Source: an uncultured Oscillospiraceae bacterium
Lineage (GTDB): Bacteria; Bacillota; Clostridia; Oscillospirales; Oscillospiraceae
Direction: 5' to 3'
Assembly (NCBI GenBank): GCA_905236515.1
Contig: CAJOQP010000020.1
Coordinates: 1 to 35,642, forward strand
DNA length: 35,642 bases
Positions 31,711 to 35,642 of this stretch are shown here, piece after piece. The translations under genes were made by a program, and so were the position numbers. The notes below the pieces were generated by a model, which made no database searches, was not told the origin of the DNA, and worked only from the letters and a program-made list of their open reading frames with translations. The stretch's first letter is position 1. The number at the start of each line of letters is the position of its first letter.

Positions 31711-31711
<1 letters not shown>
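31678..31711. repeat. Perfect 16-bp inverted repeat between tRNA-Phe and tRNA-Gly
   Basis: AAATACGGAAGAAACC and its exact complement are separated by 2 bases. It fills the spacer between the two tRNA genes and has no T tract long enough for a strong terminator (three T residues at the stem end). It may pause or attenuate transcription or guide RNA processing. Confidence 0.8.
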
Positions 31712-31786
<75 letters not shown>

Positions 31787-31792
31787 AAATCG

Positions 31793-31869
31793 TGGTGGGA
31801 ACGACTGGACTCGAACCAGTGACCCCCTGCTTGTAAGGCAGGTGCTCTAACCAGCTGAGCTACGCTCCC
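31793..31869 (-). tRNA. tRNA-Val(TAC)
   Basis: A 77-nt cloverleaf on the minus strand. Acceptor stem GGGAGCG with CGTTCCC (one G-U), encoded CCA. The anticodon loop in CTGCCTTACAAGCAG gives TAC, reading GUA/GUG. It is the first tRNA after the promoter. Confidence 0.96.
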
Positions 31870-31897
31870 ATCTGCGCTCTTTTTCAGCGGCTTGATT

Positions 31898-31926
31898 ATT
31901 ATACAAGATACGGATATCAATGTCAA
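31898..31926 (-). promoter_or_regulatory. Consensus sigma-A promoter of the tRNA cluster
   Basis: On the minus strand TTGACA (31926-31921), exactly 17 bases, then TATAAT (31903-31898): a perfect consensus promoter driving Val-Phe-Gly-Cys. Confidence 0.92.
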
Positions 31927-31973
31927 TAATATAATGGCGCGTTTTAGAAGGATTTTTAATCAGAAGAAGATGT

Positions 31974-32840
31974 TCATGGGAGCAGTTCCTGCAGTTCCGG
32001 AATCGTGAAAACGTAATTCTCATCGCAGAACTGGCATCCGACGGAGACTTCATTCCCCTCTTTGATCATTTTTTCCAGTTCGTCTTTCCCAATACTGCGC
32101 AGCGCGTTGGAAACACTTTCTCTGGAGCAGCTGCAGCGATACTCGATTTGCTCCTCTCCCAGGATCTCCGAATCGAAATCCTTCAGTACCTGTTTGAACA
32201 GTTCCTCTGCCCCATCCTCATCCAGAATGGTAGTGAGCTGATCCATAAAGAAGATATTGTCCTCCAGTTTTGAGATCGTCTCTTCGGGAGCGAAGGGCAT
32301 CAGCTGCACAAGGAAACCGCCGGCTGCCTTGATGGAACCGTCGGGATTGACCAGAACTCCCAGTCCACAGGCAGAAGGCACCTGATCGCTGTTGACGAGA
32401 AAACTGGTGAGATCTTCCGCGATCTCGCCACTTACAAGCTCCGTGGATCCTACATAAGGCTCCTTCAATCCAAGATCGCGGCTCACTGTCAGAAGGCCGT
32501 CTCTTCCGACGATACCACCCACATCCAGTTTGCCGTCTTCCCGGGAAGGAAGATCCGCCTGCGGATTATTCATGAATCCCCGTACATTCCCTTCCGAATC
32601 CGAGACAGCAATAATGGTCCCGGCCGGGCCGCCGCCGTTGATACGCAGGGTCACAGATCCGTCATCCTCTTTCAGCATGTTCCCCAGCAGCGAGGCAGCG
32701 CAAAGCGCCCGGCCAAGTGCGGCAGAAGCAGTGACGGAAGTATGATGGATATCCACCGCTCGCTGGACGGTATCCTTCGCGTCGATGACGGACATCTTGA
32801 TATAGTTGTCGGCTGCGATAGCACGGATGATTCGATCCAT
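31974..32840 (-). CDS. hslO: Redox-regulated chaperone Hsp33
   Basis: A cytosolic holdase switched on by oxidative unfolding. The 288-residue product has the normal length. Motifs are the start DRIIRAIAADNYIKMSVIDAKDTVQRA, GNMLKEDDGSVTLRINGGGPAGTIIAVSDSEGNVRGFM, and the C-terminal zinc site made by CSC (in YRCSCSRESV) and CQFC (in GCQFCDENYVFT). All four cysteines are present, so the redox switch should work. It starts 6 bases after the methyltransferase stop, in an operon with yerC and the methyltransferase. No terminator was seen before the tRNA promoter. Confidence 0.97.
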   Translation of the reverse strand: MDRIIRAIAADNYIKMSVIDAKDTVQRAVDIHHTSVTASAALGRALCAASLLGNMLKEDDGSVTLRINGGGPAGTIIAVSDSEGNVRGFMNNPQADLPSREDGKLDVGGIVGRDGLLTVSRDLGLKEPYVGSTELVSGEIAEDLTSFLVNSDQVPSACGLGVLVNPDGSIKAAGGFLVQLMPFAPEETISKLEDNIFFMDQLTTILDEDGAEELFKQVLKDFDSEILGEEQIEYRCSCSRESVSNALRSIGKDELEKMIKEGNEVSVGCQFCDENYVFTIPELQELLP

Positions 32841-32846
32841 AAGTAG

Positions 32847-33578
32847 TTATTCCTCTCTGATACAAATAACGAACCGACGTCCCTGGTCACCCTGAGGCGC
32901 CTGATCGGTAATAACCGGTTCCGAGAAACCGGCTTTCCGCAGTTCCTGCTTCAAAAACTCCGGAGCATGGGCATATTCAATATGTTCCTCCTGCTCCCGT
33001 TTCCAAAGCTGTCCCTCCGGAGAAAACAGATCCATGTCATAATACATGATCTGCTCCTCAGAATCAAATTCTGAACGCCAGAGGCAGAAGACGTCTTCTG
33101 TCTCATCTACCCAGATCCCTCCGTCCAGTGCGGCAAAGGACTCCGGGGTGCGGATATCGAAGATGAGAAGACCACCGGGGCGGATGAACAGATGCAGACG
33201 GTGAAACACCTCCGGCAGATCCTCCGGCGGAAGATAATTCATTCCGTCCAGCGAACATACTGCGGCATCCACAGTTCCGTACAGATCCAGTTCCGCCGCT
33301 TCCTGGCAGAGAAACAGAGGCGGTACCGTAAGGCCGGCACACTTCTCTCTGGCCTGCATCAGCATCTCTTCCGAAGCATCTGCTGCGATCATCTCGTATC
33401 CACGCTGTGCCAGAATCCTGGTCAGTGTTCCGGTGCCGCAGCAGAGATCAAGCAGCATCCGGAAATCTCCAGGATGCTGCTGAAATACCGATTCATAATA
33501 ATCTGCAAATGCTTCGTACGGGATATCCGTCGTCAGGCTGTCATAAAATCCCGACAGCGACTGATAGGCATCCATCAT
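32847..33578 (-). CDS. Class I SAM-dependent methyltransferase
   Basis: A 243-residue Rossmann-fold methyltransferase of unknown substrate. It begins YQSLSGFYDSLTTDIPYEAFADYYE, a start shared by many Clostridial methyltransferases of this group. Motif I is LLDLCCGTGTLTRIL, motif II MIAADASEEML, and the later RLHLFIRPGGLLIFDIRTPESF is the post-motif III strand. The C-terminal half carries EEHIEYAHAPEFLKQELRKAGFSEPVI. The start overlaps the yerC stop by 4 bases (ATGA), so they are translationally coupled. It resembles small-molecule methyltransferases; an rRNA or protein target is not supported. Confidence 0.9.
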   Translation of the reverse strand: MMDAYQSLSGFYDSLTTDIPYEAFADYYESVFQQHPGDFRMLLDLCCGTGTLTRILAQRGYEMIAADASEEMLMQAREKCAGLTVPPLFLCQEAAELDLYGTVDAAVCSLDGMNYLPPEDLPEVFHRLHLFIRPGGLLIFDIRTPESFAALDGGIWVDETEDVFCLWRSEFDSEEQIMYYDMDLFSPEGQLWKREQEEHIEYAHAPEFLKQELRKAGFSEPVITDQAPQGDQGRRFVICIREE

Positions 33579-33880
33579 TTGTCTGCTTCTTCCTCACCGT
33601 TGAGACGGGGAAATACCACGTCATATCCGCCCTTGCCATACTGCAAAGAACGGTTGACACGGCTGATAGTGGCGCTGGACGCGCCGGTCTCCGTGAGGAT
33701 GTCGTTATAGATCATTCCCTTGCTGAGGCACTCTGCCACATGGAAACGCTGCTCCATAGCCTGAAGTTCCGTAACAGTACACAGGTCATCAAAGAACATT
33801 TCACATTCTTCCAGTGTCTTCAGGGAAAGGATCGCCTGATACATACGTTCATTTTTCTTATTACGATTGATCTTATTCAC
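33575..33880 (-). CDS. yerC: YerC/YecD family TrpR-like DNA-binding protein
   Basis: A 101-residue helical protein of the TrpR-repressor superfamily, YerC/YecD branch. The core reads MYQAILSLKTLEECEMFFDDLCTVTELQAMEQRFHVAECLSKGMIYNDILTETGASSATISRVNRSL, where NDILTETGASSATISRVNRSL is the helix-turn-helix. GTG at 33880 is the best start, with AAGGAGACAAAT before it; the upstream in-frame ATG would add 16 residues not typical of the family. It is the first gene of the yerC-methyltransferase-hslO unit. The regulated genes are unknown. Confidence 0.92.
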   Translation of the reverse strand: MNKINRNKKNERMYQAILSLKTLEECEMFFDDLCTVTELQAMEQRFHVAECLSKGMIYNDILTETGASSATISRVNRSLQYGKGGYDVVFPRLNGEEEADK

Positions 33881-33931
33881 ATTTGTCTCCTTAAAAAATG
33901 TCACCAGCGTGATGGCTTTCTCTCGGAACAC

Positions 33932-33960
33932 ATTTTATCATTCTAAAGTGTGAAAGTAAA
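33932..33960 (-). promoter_or_regulatory. Possible promoter of yerC-methyltransferase-hslO
   Basis: On the minus strand TTTACT (33960-33955) and TAAAAT (33937-33932) have 17-bp spacing, 51 bases upstream of the GTG start. The boxes are moderate. Confidence 0.45.
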
Positions 33961-34041
33961 GAAGTTTTATTTTAAAAGAGTTAAATGCGCCACAGACCGT
34001 GTTTCGACCCTGCTCCATTCCATACAAAGGGAAAGAAAATC

Positions 34042-34070
34042 TTGAGAAGAAAGACTCTTCCGTTTATAAT
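34042..34070 (+). promoter_or_regulatory. Promoter of the NfeD gene
   Basis: TTGAGA (34042-34047) and TATAAT (34065-34070) with 17-bp spacing, 26 bases upstream of the start codon. Confidence 0.68.
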
Positions 34071-34096
34071 AAGACCATATTCGGAGGTGATGACTC

Positions 34097-34555
34097 ATGT
34101 TATTCTTAAGCGGTGCTTCCCTTTGGCTGTTATGGGCCGTTGTGATCGTGATTTTTCTCGTAATCGAATCCATGACGGTGGGTCTGCAGGCCATCTGGTA
34201 TGCTGTAGGCGCTCTGGCGGCGCTGATCGCTGCGCTGTTTCATCTGGCGCCATGGATCCAGCTGATCCTGTTTCTGTGCGGCGCCGTGGTTCAACTGCTC
34301 GTGACACCTCCCATCCCCAGCCATTTCATGCCGACTCCGGATTATACCTTCCGGGCAAGCCCACTGGCGGGCATGACCGGGAAAGCAGAATCCGATATCG
34401 GGTTTGAGCAGACCGGCACTCTGAACATAGCCGGCAAGCTCTTCCCTGCCATCACCGAGGAGGGCGCCGATGCCATTCCTTCCGGTTCCGATGCTGTGGT
34501 CATCGGGTTCGGTCATGACTGTCTGGTAGTCGCAAAACCGAATACCGAGAAATAA
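34097..34555 (+). CDS. Short NfeD-family membrane protein
   Basis: A 152-residue protein of the short NfeD type, which lacks the ClpP-class serine protease domain. Hydrophobic segments are LWLLWAVVIVIFLVIESM (about 8-26), IWYAVGALAALIAALFHL (33-50) and WIQLILFLCGAVVQLLV (53-69). The soluble C-terminal domain (about 85-152, LAGMTGKAESDIGFEQTGTLNIAGKLFPAITEEGADAIPSGSDAVVIGFGHDCLVV) is the OB-fold typical of NfeD. The start follows CGGAGGTGATGACTC. NfeD proteins usually partner an SPFH protein encoded next door; here none is adjacent, and the nearest is 11 kb away at 22312. Confidence 0.9.
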   Translation: MLFLSGASLWLLWAVVIVIFLVIESMTVGLQAIWYAVGALAALIAALFHLAPWIQLILFLCGAVVQLLVTPPIPSHFMPTPDYTFRASPLAGMTGKAESDIGFEQTGTLNIAGKLFPAITEEGADAIPSGSDAVVIGFGHDCLVVAKPNTEK

Positions 34556-34571
34556 TTTCAAAACAGAACAC

Positions 34572-34606
34572 CGGGTGCTGATTGAACGGCACCCGGCTTA
34601 TTTTAA
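34572..34606 (+). terminator. Terminator after the NfeD gene
   Basis: An 8-bp GC-rich stem (CCGGGTGC with GCACCCGG) with a 10-base loop and a T-rich tail. Confidence 0.72.
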
Positions 34607-34609
34607 TCA

Positions 34610-34643
34610 AAAAAGGACTGCAGATCCAAAGATCTGCAGTCCG
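34610..34643 (-). terminator. Terminator of ppdK
   Basis: On the minus strand a perfect 12-bp stem (GGACTGCAGATC and its complement) with loop TTTG is followed by six T residues. Confidence 0.9.
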
Positions 34644-34668
34644 TATTGTTTAATGGGTAAGAATGATC

Positions 34669-35642
34669 TTACTTGTCCTCTCTCGGGAACTTGATTGCTG
34701 CCTGAGCTGCAGCCAGTCTTGCGATGGGAACACGGTACGGGGAGCAGGACACGTAGTCCAGACCAACTTTGTGGAAGAACTCAACAGAGCTGGGATCTCC
34801 ACCATGCTCGCCGCAGACACCCAGGTGGATGTCGGGACGGGTCTCGCGACCGAGTTTTGCAGCCATAGCAACCAGCTTGCCAACGCCGACCTGGTCGACA
34901 CGTGCAAACGGATCGTTCTCGTAGATCTTGCGATCGTAGTAAGAACCGAGGAACTTACCAGCGTCGTCACGGCTGAAGCCGAAGGTCATCTGAGTAAGGT
35001 CGTTGGTGCCGAAGGAGAAGAACTCAGCTTCTTTTGCGATCTCATCAGCAGTCAGAGCTGCACGCGGGATCTCGATCATGGTACCGACCATGTACTTCAT
35101 ATCGGAACCGGCGTCTGCCAGGACCTTGTCAGCTGCCTTCACAACAACGTCTTTGACGTATTTGAGCTCTTTGACTTCACCAACCAGCGGGATCATGATC
35201 TCGGGGACCATAGTCCAATCGGGGTGACGTGCCTGAACAGCCAGAGCTGCCTTGATAACAGCGTTGGTCTGCATGACAGCGATTTCCGGATAAGTTACTG
35301 CCAGACGGCATCCACGGTGACCCATCATCGGGTTGAACTCGTGCAGGCCGGCGATGATGGCCTTGATGTCCTCGACGGTCTTGCCCTGAGCTTCTGCCAG
35401 AGCAGCGATGTCAGCTTCCTCAGTGGGAACGAACTCGTGCAGAGGAGGATCCAGGAAGCGGATGGTTACGGGGTAACCCTGCATTGCTTCGTAGATGCCC
35501 TCGAAGTCAGCCTGCTGCATGGGCTCGAGTTTTGCCAGAGCAGCTTCACGCTCTTCGACAGTATCGGAGCAGATCATCTGACGGAACACGGGGATGCGAT
35601 CCTCGTTGAAGAACATATGCTCGGTACGGGTCAGGCCGATGC
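34669..35642 (-). CDS. ppdK: Pyruvate phosphate dikinase, C-terminal part (5' end outside window)
   Basis: The enzyme interconverts pyruvate, ATP and phosphate with PEP, AMP and pyrophosphate and is used in glycolysis or gluconeogenesis of anaerobes. The frame is open through the right edge: upstream of MFFNEDRIP it reads IGLTRTEHM, matching the PPDK GIGLCRTEHMFF block with Thr where many have Cys. About 324 residues of the C-terminal PEP/pyruvate-binding barrel are present. Motifs are MMGHRGCRLAVTYPEI, VPEIMIPLVGEVKEL, MVGTMIEIPRAALTADEIAKEAEFFSFGTNDLTQMTFGFSRDD, GVCGEHGGDPSSVEFFHKVGLDYVSCSPYRVPIARLAAAQA, with the catalytic cysteine in CSPYRVP. The N-terminal nucleotide-binding and phosphohistidine domains lie outside the window. 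Confidence 0.97.
   Translation of the reverse strand, partial: IGLTRTEHMFFNEDRIPVFRQMICSDTVEEREAALAKLEPMQQADFEGIYEAMQGYPVTIRFLDPPLHEFVPTEEADIAALAEAQGKTVEDIKAIIAGLHEFNPMMGHRGCRLAVTYPEIAVMQTNAVIKAALAVQARHPDWTMVPEIMIPLVGEVKELKYVKDVVVKAADKVLADAGSDMKYMVGTMIEIPRAALTADEIAKEAEFFSFGTNDLTQMTFGFSRDDAGKFLGSYYDRKIYENDPFARVDQVGVGKLVAMAAKLGRETRPDIHLGVCGEHGGDPSSVEFFHKVGLDYVSCSPYRVPIARLAAAQAAIKFPREDK

Overview
The window is a stretch of bacterial chromosome, most likely from an anaerobic, moderately GC-rich member of the Clostridia. The evidence for this is a Bacillota-type infC-rpmI-rplT operon with a terminator in its leader, a CIRCE heat-shock operator, strong GGAGG ribosome sites with frequent GTG and TTG starts, pyruvate phosphate dikinase, a bacterial glycogen operon, a lipobox solute-binding protein and an SLH-anchored muramidase. 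I see no integrase, transposase, phage module or CRISPR array. The genes are densely packed and no gene-free gap exceeds 300 bases, apart from the span filled by the tRNA cluster.

Layout, left to right. Bases 1-3240: the 3' part of dnaX, ybaB, and an ADP-ribosylglycohydrolase with a long unexplained C-terminal domain. Bases 3250-4800 (minus): rplT, rpmI and infC behind an attenuator leader; infC appears to start at the rare codon AUC. Bases 4831-5982 (minus): a glyoxalase-fold protein and deoC. Bases 6037-11909: a glycogen/alpha-glucan operon (branching enzyme, glycogen synthase, GH13 glycosidase). Bases 11923-13340: an RlmA-type rRNA methyltransferase, then a small heat-shock protein behind a CIRCE element. 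Bases 13452-16291 (minus): a polar amino-acid ABC importer followed by dUTPase.

Bases 16455-19135 hold the most unusual part: an alpha/beta hydrolase with a cysteine in place of the nucleophilic serine, then a two-gene unit made of a free-standing homologue of the middle domain of acetyl-CoA synthase and a CooC-type nickel-insertion ATPase. No CO dehydrogenase and no A-cluster domain are present, so this is not a normal Wood-Ljungdahl locus.

Bases 19135-22119 (minus): a secreted GH24 muramidase with SLH repeats, and a VTC-type polyphosphate polymerase-like protein with a DUF4956 membrane partner. Divergent from these is an SPFH protein with a small membrane protein. Bases 23760-28293 (minus): an EamA transporter and a copper operon (copA, a free HMA protein, an HMA-SafE/DsbD-like fusion). 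Next come a histidine-rich four-helix membrane protein and a divergent TetR regulator, with two 20-bp operator-like repeats bracketing the promoter. Bases 29733-31459: the two subunits of an aconitase X enzyme. Bases 31514-31926: four tRNA genes (Val, Phe, Gly, Cys) with a near-perfect promoter. Bases 31974-33960 (minus): yerC, a methyltransferase and hslO. The window ends with a short NfeD protein and the 3' part of ppdK.

All family assignments come from reading motifs by eye; no database search was possible. Residue numbers are counted from the chosen starts.
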